A DNA stretch of 36,615 nt from H17-190 sp034435615. GTDB lineage: Bacteria > Chloroflexota > Dehalococcoidia > SM23-28-2 > HRBIN24. The stretch covers positions 1 to 36,615 of the forward strand of contig DAOTWZ010000011.1 in assembly GCA_034435615.1 (NCBI GenBank), written 5' to 3'. Position numbers and translations under genes: made by a program. Positions 1 to 7,101 of the stretch are shown one piece after another (within the stretch, counting starts at the first letter, position 1; every line of letters begins with the position of its first letter). The notes under the pieces are model-generated. The model ran no database searches. It was not told the origin of the DNA and was given only the letters and a program-made list of their open reading frames with translations.

Positions 1-33
1 TTACCCCCCGCCCTCTCTGGGGTTCAGGGGGCG

Positions 34-150
34 CTAGGGGCCCTGGGGCGGCCTCCTACTGGCCCAAGAGAGGACGATGAGGAGGGCCAGGAGGCCCAGG
101 GCGGACAGGGCCAGGAGGGCCATAGAGAGGGCGGTGGGGCAGTCAGTCAA
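34..150 (-). CDS. 38-aa single-helix membrane peptide coupled to the integrase
   Basis: No family recognised. The reading frame starts at TTG (150-148) inside the last codons of the integrase, preceded by a strong AGGAGGAG ribosome site five bases away, and ends at TAG 36-34. After about nine residues it is a run of Leu/Ala/Val/Ile about 20 residues long, which looks like one transmembrane helix, then a short basic, proline-rich tail. An internal ATG at 123-121 has no ribosome site. The 8-nt overlap with the integrase stop implies translational coupling. Small hydrophobic peptides of this sort occur in mobile elements, but nothing here gives a function. It could be chance, because the region is rich in CTG/GCC codons that read as Leu/Ala. 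Confidence 0.4.
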   Translation of the reverse strand: MTDCPTALSMALLALSALGLLALLIVLSWASRRPPQGP

Positions 151-1225
151 GGGCTCCTCCTGCTAGGGCCTGGTCGAGGGCCTCTGCCACCAGCCTGGCC
201 TGGGGTAGGGCATGGCGGCTGTAGGTGTCCAGGGTGATGGAGGGGCGGGAGTGGCCTAGGAGCGTCTGGACGGCCCGCAGCTCCACCCCCTGGCTCACCA
301 GGAGGGAGGCGGCCACGCTCCTGAGGCCGTGGAAGTTGAGGCGGGGGACGTTGGCCCTCTGGCACAGCTCCGTCATCGTCCTGGCCACCTGCTTGGTGGC
401 GGGCGGCCTCTCGGCCCAGAAGAGGTAGACGGCCTCCCTGGGCAGCTTCCCCAGGAGGGCGAGGGCCAGGGAGGGGAGGGCCACCACCCGCTCCCCCGCC
501 CTGGTCTTGGGCTTCTGGAGGAGGGGCCGCCCCCTCACCCAGGTGAGGGAACGGCGGACATGGAGGAGGCCCGCCCCCCAGTCCACATCGCCCCAAGTAA
601 GGCCCAGCAGCTCCCCCAGGCGGCATCCCGTGAGGAGGGCCAGCCCCGCCATGACGGCCAGGGTGTCGCCCCTCTCCTGGACGGCCTGGAGGAAGCGACG
701 GGCCTCAAGAGCGCCCCAGCGGGGCCTCTCTGCTGGCTCATAGCGGGGCCTGGGAACCGCCTCGCACGGGTTGGCGGCGATGAGGCCGAGGTGACGGGCC
801 TGGTTGAGACAGGCGCGCAGGGCGCCATAGGCCAACATCAGCGCCCTCTCCCCCTTGCCCCCTCGGGCCAGTTGCTGGAGGGCGTGGTGGACATGCAGGG
901 GGGCCAGCTTGTGGAGGCGGAGGCGGCCCAGGTAGGGCAGGAGGGCGGTCATGGCGTCCTGGTAGCCCTCCACCGTCTTGGGGCGGAGGCGGCCTCTACA
1001 CCCCTCCAGCCACTCCCCTGCCCAGTCCTCGAAGGTGAGGCTGGAGGGAGGGGAGAACGTCCCCGCCCGGTAGTGGCCCACCAGCTCCTGCATCTTCCGC
1101 ACGGCCTCCCCCCTGGTCTTGCCATACACCGAGTAGCGGCGGCCACCGAGCATCACCCGCCCCTCCCACAGCCCATCCCTGCGCCTCCGTATGCTGCCCT
1201 CGTGGGCGGCCCTCCTCTTGGCCAT
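143..1225 (-). CDS. Tyrosine-type site-specific integrase of a mobile element
   Basis: A 360-aa phage/ICE-type tyrosine recombinase. Residues 1-55 are a basic arm-type DNA-binding domain (ends near HYRAGTF), 60-155 the core-binding helical domain, and 170-350 the catalytic domain. Catalytic residues are visible: Arg202 in GCRLGE, Lys240 in the beta-hairpin, His299 and Arg302 in HGLR, His325 in LLGHS, and nucleophile Tyr335 in DTYSR. The frame is open further upstream, but the ATG at 1225 is preceded by AAGGAGGAGGG and begins the conserved N-terminus, so this start is preferred. The gene reads away from a broken transporter gene whose homology stops about 70 bp upstream. This places the integrase at one end of an element that continues off the left edge. 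It is distinct from the chromosomal XerC-like protein at 8952-9869, which lacks the arm domain. Confidence 0.93.
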   Translation of the reverse strand: MAKRRAAHEGSIRRRRDGLWEGRVMLGGRRYSVYGKTRGEAVRKMQELVGHYRAGTFSPPSSLTFEDWAGEWLEGCRGRLRPKTVEGYQDAMTALLPYLGRLRLHKLAPLHVHHALQQLARGGKGERALMLAYGALRACLNQARHLGLIAANPCEAVPRPRYEPAERPRWGALEARRFLQAVQERGDTLAVMAGLALLTGCRLGELLGLTWGDVDWGAGLLHVRRSLTWVRGRPLLQKPKTRAGERVVALPSLALALLGKLPREAVYLFWAERPPATKQVARTMTELCQRANVPRLNFHGLRSVAASLLVSQGVELRAVQTLLGHSRPSITLDTYSRHALPQARLVAEALDQALAGGALD

Positions 1226-1250
1226 CACTCCCTCCTCCTTGGGCCGCCCT

Positions 1251-1270
1251 ATGGGGTAGGGATGGGGTAG
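1251..1270. repeat. Short direct repeat ATGGGGTAG x2 upstream of the integrase
   Basis: ATGGGGTAG occurs at 1251-1259 and again at 1262-1270, an 11-bp period of about one helical turn. It lies between the integrase start and the disrupted transporter gene. Direct repeats in this position can be integrase arm-type sites. That role is inference. Confidence 0.35.
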
Positions 1271-1272
1271 CC

Positions 1273-2058
1273 CTATCTGGGGGCCATATCTGCCTTCTGG
1301 CTGGGAGCCAGGAAGCCCTCCGCCTTCTCCCCCAGAGCGCGGCCGAAATCCGCCAGCGCGGCGGCCACCAGCCCGCAGGCGAGGGGCCGCCGCGGCAGCG
1401 CCAATAGCGCCCGCGCCAGCGCCACCCCGTCCTCGAAGGGCGTGGCGGCCAGCAGTATGGGCGCATTCCCCGCTGTCCGGGCCAGGGAGGGTAATCCCTC
1501 CGGCCGGTGGTAGGAGAGGACGACGGCCTCCAGACCGGCCGCGGTGGCTGCCTGGAGGGCGCCCACCGCACACTCCCGCCCGAAGCGTCCCTCCCGGTGG
1601 ACGACGACCAGCGGCCCGCTGCCGCAGCCGAGGGCTCGGGCCAGGTCCTGGAAGGCCGTGAAGTAGCGCCGGGCGGGGGTCAGGAGGTCTAGCACCCGTC
1701 CGCACGCCTCGTGGAGGGAGTCGCTGGCGCCGCCCTGGTTCCAGAGTAGGCGCCCCAGGGCGGCCGTCGCTCTGGCCGCCGCCAGGGCCAGGTCGCTCCC
1801 GTAGGGGCCTATGAGGACATGGGCGCCGTTGCTGGCCAGCCTCTCCATGTTGCGGGCGGCCAGCCCCGGCTGGCTGGCATCGTCCAGCCAGAGGAGGCGC
1901 ACGGGACGGCGGTCCCTCCCCAGTCGTAGCGTCCTCTGGCCCTCGGCCCAGGTCAGGAGCCCGGCCAGGGCCTGTCGTCCCTGCCGGGCGTAGCGGCCGC
2001 TCAGGGATACGCTGATGCCGAAGAGGACGGGCGGGGAGCTACCAGCGTTCGTAGTGGA
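1273..2058 (-). pseudogene. Truncated branched-chain amino-acid-type ABC substrate-binding protein
   Basis: The frame encodes a LivJ-like periplasmic-binding fold. The part near 2031-1980 reads as the family's first beta strand (VLFGISVSLSG), followed by WLDDAS, LIGPYGS and RYFTAFQD-like segments and GFLAPSQ. Homology to the expected lobe order stops at the Gln codon 1299-1297; six unrelated codons then lead to TAG 1275-1273, so roughly the C-terminal third of a normal protein of about 380-400 aa is missing. The 5' end is also abnormal. The frame opens after TAG 2061-2059 and holds no ATG, GTG or TTG until GTG 1902, well inside the fold, and there is no signal peptide. The upstream nitroreductase overlaps its first codons. 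I read it as a gene remnant cut by the element carrying the integrase. An unusual start codon with an intact 5' end is the alternative. Confidence 0.75.
1297..1311. other. Candidate attachment-site core (inverted repeat at the gene break)
   Basis: CTGGCT-GGG-AGCCAG, a 6-bp inverted repeat with a 3-bp centre, lies exactly where similarity of the transporter gene ends and about 70 bp from the integrase start. Tyrosine recombinases act on short, imperfectly inverted core sites, so this may be the att core. The other element end is outside the window, so no direct-repeat partner can be seen. Confidence 0.35.
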
Positions 2059-2536
2059 CTAGCTCTTCCAGGGGCAGGCGGGGCTGTCCGCGGTGGAGCG
2101 ACTCCGCCGAGGCCGGCCGCCCGAAGGCGATAGCCATGGCTACCCGCCGGCCGCGCGGGAGGCCCAGGACGCGGCGGGCCCGCTCGGCCTCGTGCAGGAC
2201 GAAGGGGCAGGAGGCCAGGCCCTCCGCCCAGGCAGCCAGCATCATGTTCTGGGCCGCCCGGCCCGCGTCGAAGTCGTTCCGCGGGCCGCCGGTGGGCACC
2301 ACGATGACGACGATGAGAGGAGCGGCCGGCGTCCAGTCGGCGTAGTGGCCACAGCGGGCCACCGCCTCCTTCATCTCCTGTTCCCGCACCACGATGAAGC
2401 GACAGGGCTGACCGTTCTTGGAGCTGCCGGCCATCCTCCCTGCCTGGAGGATGCGGCGGAGGGCCTCCTCCGGCACGGGGTCAGGCGCGAACTGGCGCGA
2501 GTCCCGCTTGCTGACGATGAGACGGTAGGCGTCCAT
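2039..2536 (-). CDS. Nitroreductase-family FMN oxidoreductase
   Basis: 165 aa, a typical short nitroreductase. The N-terminal SKRDSRQF is the family's FMN-phosphate-binding region (R-S-x-R/K-like), followed by the helix with AGRMAGSSKNGQP, which lines the flavin. The middle segment contains GRAAQNMMLAAWAEGLASC, the dimer and FMN core, and the C-terminus holds AIAFGRP. Members reduce nitro compounds, quinones or similar acceptors with NAD(P)H as FMN homodimers in the cytosol; the substrate cannot be told from sequence. It follows rsfS with a 6-nt gap on the same strand and probably shares its transcript. Its TAG stop overlaps the open frame of the broken transporter gene. Confidence 0.85.
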   Translation of the reverse strand: MDAYRLIVSKRDSRQFAPDPVPEEALRRILQAGRMAGSSKNGQPCRFIVVREQEMKEAVARCGHYADWTPAAPLIVVIVVPTGGPRNDFDAGRAAQNMMLAAWAEGLASCPFVLHEAERARRVLGLPRGRRVAMAIAFGRPASAESLHRGQPRLPLEELVHYERW

Positions 2537-2542
2537 CTCCCC

Positions 2543-2947
2543 CTACTGGATGCGGACCACCGGCCGCGCCGACTGCCAGAGCCCTTCCAGATCGTAGTAG
2601 GAGCGCTCCTCCGGCGAGAAGATGTGGACGACGATGTCCCCCAGGTCCAGCAACACCCAGCCAGAGTCCGGCTCTCCCTCGCGGCCCAAGGCCGGCCGCT
2701 CCTCCCGCTCCAGCTCCTCCTCCAGGGCGGCCAGCAGGGCCTCTATCTGGCGCCGGGACTCCCCGGTGGCGATGAGGAAGAAGTCGGCGAAGGGTGCGAC
2801 ATCGCTGATGTCCAGCAGAAGGATATCTGACGCCTGCTTCTCCGACAGCAGGTCCGCCAGCCTACGGGCGAGGGCCGCCGTCCTGGGCTCAGCCGTCAAC
2901 GCTCTCGGCGCTGCCTCCGCTGCCTTTTGTGGTCTGGGACAACACAT
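2543..2947 (-). CDS. rsfS: Ribosomal silencing factor RsfS
   Basis: About 134 aa, RsfS/Iojap family. Recognisable elements in order are the segment KQASDILLLDISDV, the core APFADFFLIATGESRRQI, then GWVLLDLGDIVVHIF and the C-terminal YYDLEGLW. RsfS binds ribosomal protein L14 on the 50S subunit and blocks subunit joining when nutrients are scarce. The start is uncertain. ATG 2947 gives the full frame, but a TATAAT on the same strand (2951-2946) overlaps that ATG. If that box is the promoter, translation would begin later, for example at TTG 2899, which has a GGAGG upstream and gives about 118 aa. It is divergent from mnmA and followed by the nitroreductase. Confidence 0.88.
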   Translation of the reverse strand: MCCPRPQKAAEAAPRALTAEPRTAALARRLADLLSEKQASDILLLDISDVAPFADFFLIATGESRRQIEALLAALEEELEREERPALGREGEPDSGWVLLDLGDIVVHIFSPEERSYYDLEGLWQSARPVVRIQ

Positions 2948-2953
2948 TATAAC
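2927..2953 (+). promoter_or_regulatory. Promoter of mnmA, nearly leaderless
   Basis: TTGTGG (2927-2932) and TATAAC (2948-2953) with 15-bp spacing. Transcription should begin near 2960, about 6 nt before the chosen mnmA ATG. The same AT-rich patch reads TATAAT on the minus strand, so rsfS may share it. Confidence 0.5.
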
Positions 2954-2965
2954 ATGGTGGTGGAG

Positions 2966-4057
2966 ATGGGCAGGAAGCGGGCCCTCGTGGCCATGTCCGG
3001 CGGCGTCGACTCCTCGGTGGCAGCGGCATTGCTGCTGGAGCAGGGGTACGACGTGATAGGGGTCACCATGCGCCTGTGGACCCTGGAAGACCCCCTGGCC
3101 CCCCGTCATCACCGTCGCTGCTGCTCCGTGGAGGATACGGACGATGCCCGTGCCGCCGCCGATGTCCTGGGCATCCCTCACTACGTCCTCAACTTCGAGC
3201 GGCCCTTCCAGACCTTCGTGGTGGATTACTTCGTGGCAGAGTACGAGCGGGGCCGCACGCCCAACCCCTGCCTGGCCTGCAACCGCCACATCAAGTTCGG
3301 CCCCCTGCTGGAGTATGCCCGGGCCGTGGGAGCGGACTGCATAGCCACCGGCCACTACGCCCGAGTCCGCCAGGGTCGGGACGGCTACGAGCTGTGGCAG
3401 GCGGTGGACGCCCGCAAGGACCAGTCCTACGTCCTCTACATGCTGGGCCAGGCGGAGCTCTCCCGCGTCCTCTTTCCCGTGGGCGAGTACACCAAGGAGG
3501 AGGTGCGGGCCATGGCCCGCCGGCTGGGCCTGCCCAACGCCGACAAGCCGGACTCCGCTGACATCTGCTTCATCCCCGATGGCGACTACCGTCGCTTCGT
3601 GGCGGAGCGGGCCGGCAGCGCCCCCGGCGACATCGTCGACCGCCAGGGGAGGGTGCTCGGACGCCACCCGGGCATCGTCCACTTTACGGTGGGGCAGCGA
3701 CGGGGGCTCCCAGCCCGCGGTGGCCAGTCCCCCCTCTACGTCCTGGAGATAGACGCCACCAGCAACGTCATAGTGGCCGGCCCCGAAGAGGAGCTCTACA
3801 GCGATGCGGTGGAGTGCGAGGACATCTCTTTCGTGGCCGGCCGCCCGCCCGATGGCGCCGTACCGGTAGAGGCCAAGGTACGCTACCGCAGCCCACCCGT
3901 GCCAGCCCTCCTGGCGGTCGAGGGAGGGCGCGCCGTCCTCCGCTTCGAACGGCCCCAGAGAGCGGTGACGCCGGGCCAGGCGGTGGTCTTCTACCAGGGG
4001 CAGCGCGTGCTGGGGGGAGGCATCATCGCCGCTGCCCGCCGTGCCGGGAGCCCGTAG
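2966..4057 (+). CDS. mnmA: tRNA-specific 2-thiouridylase MnmA
   Basis: 363 aa, full length for MnmA. It installs 2-thiouridine at U34 of tRNA-Lys, -Glu and -Gln, using ATP and persulfide sulfur. The PP-loop SGGVDSS is at residues 11-17. The two redox cysteines are Cys102 in TPNPCLACN and Cys201 in SADICFIPDG. The central FTVGQRRGL and the C-terminal beta-barrel with VKVRYR-like residues follow family order. ATG 2966 is chosen because the conserved RKRALVAMSGG begins there and the -10 box ends at 2953; ATG 2954 in the same frame is possible and would add four residues. It is monocistronic, and the next gene has its own promoter. Confidence 0.95.
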   Translation: MGRKRALVAMSGGVDSSVAAALLLEQGYDVIGVTMRLWTLEDPLAPRHHRRCCSVEDTDDARAAADVLGIPHYVLNFERPFQTFVVDYFVAEYERGRTPNPCLACNRHIKFGPLLEYARAVGADCIATGHYARVRQGRDGYELWQAVDARKDQSYVLYMLGQAELSRVLFPVGEYTKEEVRAMARRLGLPNADKPDSADICFIPDGDYRRFVAERAGSAPGDIVDRQGRVLGRHPGIVHFTVGQRRGLPARGGQSPLYVLEIDATSNVIVAGPEEELYSDAVECEDISFVAGRPPDGAVPVEAKVRYRSPPVPALLAVEGGRAVLRFERPQRAVTPGQAVVFYQGQRVLGGGIIAAARRAGSP

Positions 4058-4059
4058 TC

Positions 4060-4088
4060 TTCAGATAAGGGGCCCGACGTGCTATAAT
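4060..4088 (+). promoter_or_regulatory. Extended -10 promoter for the small membrane-protein genes
   Basis: TTCAGA (4060-4065), a 17-bp spacer, and TATAAT (4083-4088) preceded by TG-C, an extended -10. Transcription would start near 4095 and cover the 4133, 4482 and 4776 genes, which are 3-4 nt apart. Confidence 0.65.
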
Positions 4089-4132
4089 TGGCGCTACATC
4101 GCCCCTGACGCTCCCCTGGGAGGTGAGAGCCT

Positions 4133-4477
4133 GTGCCGGAGATCAACAACCTTCAAGACCTGCGTGATCTCACCATCGTCGCCTTCACCATAGCGGGCAC
4201 AGTCCTCTTCCTCCTCGGGATCATCGTCGCCCTGTTGCTGGTGCTGGTGCTCCTGAAGATCCGTTCCACCGTCTCCTCAGTCAACCGCCTGGTGACGGCC
4301 AACCTGCCGTCGGCCCTGGAGAGCCTGAGGGAGACGGCGGACACGGTACGGGGCACCACCTCCTTCCTCTCGGAGACGGTGGTGAGGCCGGTGGCCCGCG
4401 TCTACGGGATCATGGCGGCAGGCCGGCGCTTCGTCCGGGTGATGGCGCGCTTCCGCGGTGGCGCGCGCAGGAGGTAA
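4133..4477 (+). CDS. Small single-pass membrane protein, DUF948-like
   Basis: 114 aa from a GTG start with GGGAGGTGAG upstream. Residues about 15-42 form one strongly hydrophobic helix. A polar amphipathic stretch follows (STVSSVNRLV, SALESLRETADTVRGT), and the tail is arginine-rich. This helix-plus-amphipathic layout resembles DUF948/YtxG general-stress proteins, whose biochemical role is unknown. The stop TAA lies four bases before the next ATG, whose ribosome site is inside this gene's last codons, so the two small proteins are co-translated and may act together at the membrane. Confidence 0.72.
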   Translation: MPEINNLQDLRDLTIVAFTIAGTVLFLLGIIVALLLVLVLLKIRSTVSSVNRLVTANLPSALESLRETADTVRGTTSFLSETVVRPVARVYGIMAAGRRFVRVMARFRGGARRR

Positions 4478-4481
4478 TGGA

Positions 4482-4772
4482 ATGCGATTGCTGCTGGGCA
4501 TCGCCCTGGGATTCGTCCTCGGCCTCTCCGGTTATCTGCTGTCCCGGGCCTCCAGCAGGGGGGAGGCTGGCGATGGGGAGGGGCGTCCCGCCGCTGGCGG
4601 TGAGGGAGGGGCGCAGGAGCTGACGGCTCCCCTGCGACGGGCCGCCCATGAGGCGGTGGAGCAGGCCAAGCAGGCCTGGTCAGAGGCCCAGCAGGCGGCC
4701 CGCCAGGCCGAGCAGGAGATGCTGGCCCGCTACTACCGGCTGAGGCAGGCGCCCGCACGGGAGCGCCGCTGA
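4482..4772 (+). CDS. Small membrane protein with Ala-rich coiled coil, YtxH-like
   Basis: 96 aa. ATG 4482 is preceded by AGGAGG at 4469-4474. An earlier in-frame start would overlap the upstream gene more deeply and lacks a ribosome site. Residues 2-21 are a hydrophobic helix (LLLGIALGFVLGLSGYLL). A Gly/Glu-rich linker follows, then residues 50-85 form an alanine, glutamine and glutamate-rich helix likely to be a coiled coil. The layout is like YtxH-type proteins, but I see no diagnostic motif. It sits between the DUF948-like gene and a drug/metabolite exporter, and is co-transcribed with both. Confidence 0.65.
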   Translation: MRLLLGIALGFVLGLSGYLLSRASSRGEAGDGEGRPAAGGEGGAQELTAPLRRAAHEAVEQAKQAWSEAQQAARQAEQEMLARYYRLRQAPARERR

Positions 4773-4775
4773 GGC

Positions 4776-5801
4776 ATGGCTGGCCCACCCTCCGGAGACG
4801 GGCCCTTAGCGGGGACGCCCCGTACCGGCCAGGCCGTCCCTCCAGTCAGGGGCACGCCGCGGGGCGGCCGGCCTCTGGATGCCATAGGCATCGGCGCCGC
4901 CCTCCTGACCTGCTTCCTCTGGGGCTCCAACGGCGTGGTGGGGCGCATCGGCACCGCCGACATCCCGCCCTGGACGCTGGGCGCTCTGCGGGGATGGGTG
5001 GGATTCCTCATCCTGGCGCTGGTGCTGCTCTGGCGGCGGCCCCGCCTGCCGCGTAGCTGGGCCGCCTGGCAGCGAGCGGCCGCCATCGGCTTCCTGCAGA
5101 CGGGGATACCCACCGGCCTCTTCTTCTGGGGCGTCCACCGTGTGGACGCCGGGCTGGCCATGGTGATGATGGCCACCCACCCCTTCTTCGTGGCCCTGAT
5201 GCTGCAACGCTGGCCCGGAGGGGAGCGGCTCACCCGGGGCCGTCTGCTGGCCCTGGCGGCCGGCTTTGCCGGGGTGGGCCTGGTGGCCTACGCCAAGAGT
5301 GGCGCCTCCCTGGAGTTCCAGCCGGTCGCCCTGGTGGCCCTCCTCATGGCCTCCGCCTCCTGGGCCGCTGGCACTCTCCTGATGCGGCAGCCCGGCCCCG
5401 GCTGGCAGGACACCCACACCCTGGTGACCTGCCAGATGGTGTTCGCCTCCCTCATCATGACGGCGGTGGCCATCCCCGAATGGTGGGGCCCCGTGCGCTT
5501 CACGCCAGAGGCCGTCTTCAGCCTCTTCTACCTGGGGCTCTTCACTACGGCGGTGGCCTCCACCCTCTGGTTCTGGACGGTGCAGCGGCACGGCGCTAGC
5601 CGCATCAGCGTCTTCGTCTTCGGCATACCGGTTTCGGGCGTGCTGCTGGGGGCCGTCGTCCTAGGGGAGCCCCTGCCGCCCCTCCTCTTCCCCGGTCTCC
5701 TTCTGGTGGTCGTCAGCCTGGTGCTGGTCAACCTGCCGGAGTCGGCTTGGCGGGGCCGGGGAGGGCGCGCCCTCGCCTTCCTACGCCAGGGAGCGGAGTG
5801 A
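4776..5801 (+). CDS. EamA/DMT-superfamily transporter
   Basis: 341 aa with about ten predicted transmembrane helices in two repeated EamA halves. The first begins at IGAALLTCFLWGSNGVVGR (near residue 37) and the second at PVALVALLMASASWAAG (near residue 185). WG-x-N and the R at the start of helix 3 (ALRGWVGF) are typical of the family. Members export metabolites, amino acids or drugs, usually by proton antiport; the substrate is not predictable. The N-terminal 35 residues are Pro/Gly-rich and not conserved-looking, so translation may begin later. The gene starts 3 nt after the YtxH-like gene and ends before a strong bidirectional terminator. Confidence 0.85.
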   Translation: MAGPPSGDGPLAGTPRTGQAVPPVRGTPRGGRPLDAIGIGAALLTCFLWGSNGVVGRIGTADIPPWTLGALRGWVGFLILALVLLWRRPRLPRSWAAWQRAAAIGFLQTGIPTGLFFWGVHRVDAGLAMVMMATHPFFVALMLQRWPGGERLTRGRLLALAAGFAGVGLVAYAKSGASLEFQPVALVALLMASASWAAGTLLMRQPGPGWQDTHTLVTCQMVFASLIMTAVAIPEWWGPVRFTPEAVFSLFYLGLFTTAVASTLWFWTVQRHGASRISVFVFGIPVSGVLLGAVVLGEPLPPLLFPGLLLVVVSLVLVNLPESAWRGRGGRALAFLRQGAE

Positions 5802-5826
5802 CCCCGAGTTGCGGTCGCCATAGGGG

Positions 5827-5853
5827 GCAGGCCCCGGATTGCCCGGGGCCTGC
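5827..5853. terminator. Bidirectional hairpin terminator
   Basis: Perfect 11-bp stem GCAGGCCCCGG / CCGGGGCCTGC with loop ATTGC, followed by TCGTCTCT. It lies between the converging DMT transporter and crotonase genes. The T tract is weak, so termination is probable but not certain. Confidence 0.7.
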
Positions 5854-5882
5854 TCGTCTCTGGCAGCGTTCGGCCGCGGGCG

Positions 5883-6677
5883 TCAGCGGCCCTGCCAGTG
5901 GGGCTGGCGCTTCTCCAGGAAGGCACACATCCCCTCCTGGGCATCGGCGGCCAGGGCGTTGAGGGACATGACCTCCTGGGCGTAGGCGTAGGCCTGGTGC
6001 TGGGGCATCTCCATCTGGCGGTAGAAGGCCTGCTTGCCGATGCCGATGACGAAGGGGCTGGCAGCGACGATGCGTTCCGCCAGGGCGCGGGTCTCTTCGG
6101 CCAGGCGCTCCGCCGGCACGACGCGGTTGACGAGCCCGTACTGGAGGGCCTCCTGGGCGGAGATGGGCTCCCCGGTGAGGAGCATCTCCAGCGTCTTCTT
6201 GCGGGGCAGGTTACGGCTCACCGCCACCATGGGCGTGGAGCAGAAAAGGCCGATGCGCACGCCCGGCGTGGCGAAGCGGGCGTCCTCCGCCGCCACGGCC
6301 AGGTCACAGGTGGCCACTAGCTGGCAGCCGGCGGCGGTGGCGATACCGTGAACCTGGGCTATCACCGGCTGGGGGATGTTCTGGATGGTGTCCATCATGA
6401 CGGTGCAGGTCTGGAAGAGCCTGCGGTAGAAGTTCACGTCCTGCCCCGTCATCTCGGCCAGGTCGTGGCCGGCGCAGAACGCCGGGCCATTGCCCCTGAG
6501 GACGATGACAGCGATATCGGGCCGCTCACCCAGGCTGCGGAAGCAGTCCGTCAGCTCCTCCATGTGCTCCATGGAGAGAGCGTTCCGCTTTTCAGGCCGG
6601 TTCATCGTGACGTAGGCGATGCGGCCGTCCGTCTCCACGAGGATGTTGCGGTAGACCCTCGTCTCGCTGGTCTGCAT
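5883..6677 (-). CDS. Enoyl-CoA hydratase/isomerase-family protein, ECHDC3-like
   Basis: 264 aa with the crotonase fold. The CoA-binding segment MNRPEKRNALS is near residue 25, FCAGHDLAEM (residues 67-76) supplies the first oxyanion-hole strand, and HGIATAAGCQLVATCDLAVA (110-129) the second. ATG 6677 is chosen because GGAGGGGAGA precedes it. The usual hydratase glutamates are not in place: the position normally held by Glu in GCELA is Gln119, and the second Glu region reads ATPGVRIGLF. The GHDL pattern matches the ECHDC3 branch. I infer a crotonase-fold enzyme that is probably not a classical enoyl-CoA hydratase; its substrate is unknown. Confidence 0.87.
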   Translation of the reverse strand: MQTSETRVYRNILVETDGRIAYVTMNRPEKRNALSMEHMEELTDCFRSLGERPDIAVIVLRGNGPAFCAGHDLAEMTGQDVNFYRRLFQTCTVMMDTIQNIPQPVIAQVHGIATAAGCQLVATCDLAVAAEDARFATPGVRIGLFCSTPMVAVSRNLPRKKTLEMLLTGEPISAQEALQYGLVNRVVPAERLAEETRALAERIVAASPFVIGIGKQAFYRQMEMPQHQAYAYAQEVMSLNALAADAQEGMCAFLEKRQPHWQGR

Positions 6678-6867
6678 CGTCTCCCCTCCTGCTGCGTCCT
6701 TCAGAAGCGCTGGGGCTTCGGTGCCTCTATTTTGCCACATTTCGCTACCGATTGCCTACGCTACTCGACACTGAGGCGCTTGCGCTCCCGGCCTCCAGGC
6801 GCCTCGCTGCCAGGACGGCCCCGAGGTGGAGGACCTCATGGGCAGCGGGTAGGGTCACGGTGGGATA

Positions 6868-6959
6868 TGGCGGAGGGGGTGGGATTCGAACCCACGGTGC
6901 CCGTGGTGAGGCACACGCGCTCTCCAGGCGCGCCCGTTCAGCCGCTCCGGCACCCCTCC
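6868..6959 (-). tRNA. tRNA-Ser(GGA)
   Basis: Cloverleaf reads cleanly on the minus strand. The acceptor GGAGGGG pairs with CCCCTCC, and the anticodon loop CTGGAGA sits on a GC-rich stem with anticodon GGA (Ser, UCC/UCU). It has a long class II variable arm and the T arm GTGGG-TTCGAAT-CCCAC. Discriminator G and an encoded CCA end at 6868. Confidence 0.96.
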
Positions 6960-7101
6960 GCTCGGAGGGCCAATTGCTATGTTAACGCATGGGACAGGGA
7001 TTGGGGGACTGGGGCCGGCCTCGCCGCTTCAGGAGGAGCCGTAGCGGGCAGCGAAGTGCTCCCACACCATCAGGGAGAGGGCCGGTCCCGTCTGCGGCCG
7101 C

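Noticed and set aside
1..33. TAA at 1-3 (minus strand) as the end of another gene
   Set aside because: An in-frame TAG lies 11 codons upstream and no start codon other than CTG is available.
1228..1705. 160-residue N-terminal extension of the integrase
   Set aside because: Arg/Gly/Pro-rich shadow of the binding-protein remnant; a strong ribosome site precedes ATG 1225.
2948..3682. N-terminal extension of the rsfS frame through mnmA on the minus strand
   Set aside because: It would lie antisense to MnmA and has no homology-like content; RsfS is complete from about 2947 or 2899.
6868..6959. tRNA-Ser as attachment site of the integrase element
   Set aside because: It is over 5 kb from the integrase, intact, and no duplicated tRNA 3' fragment was seen near it.
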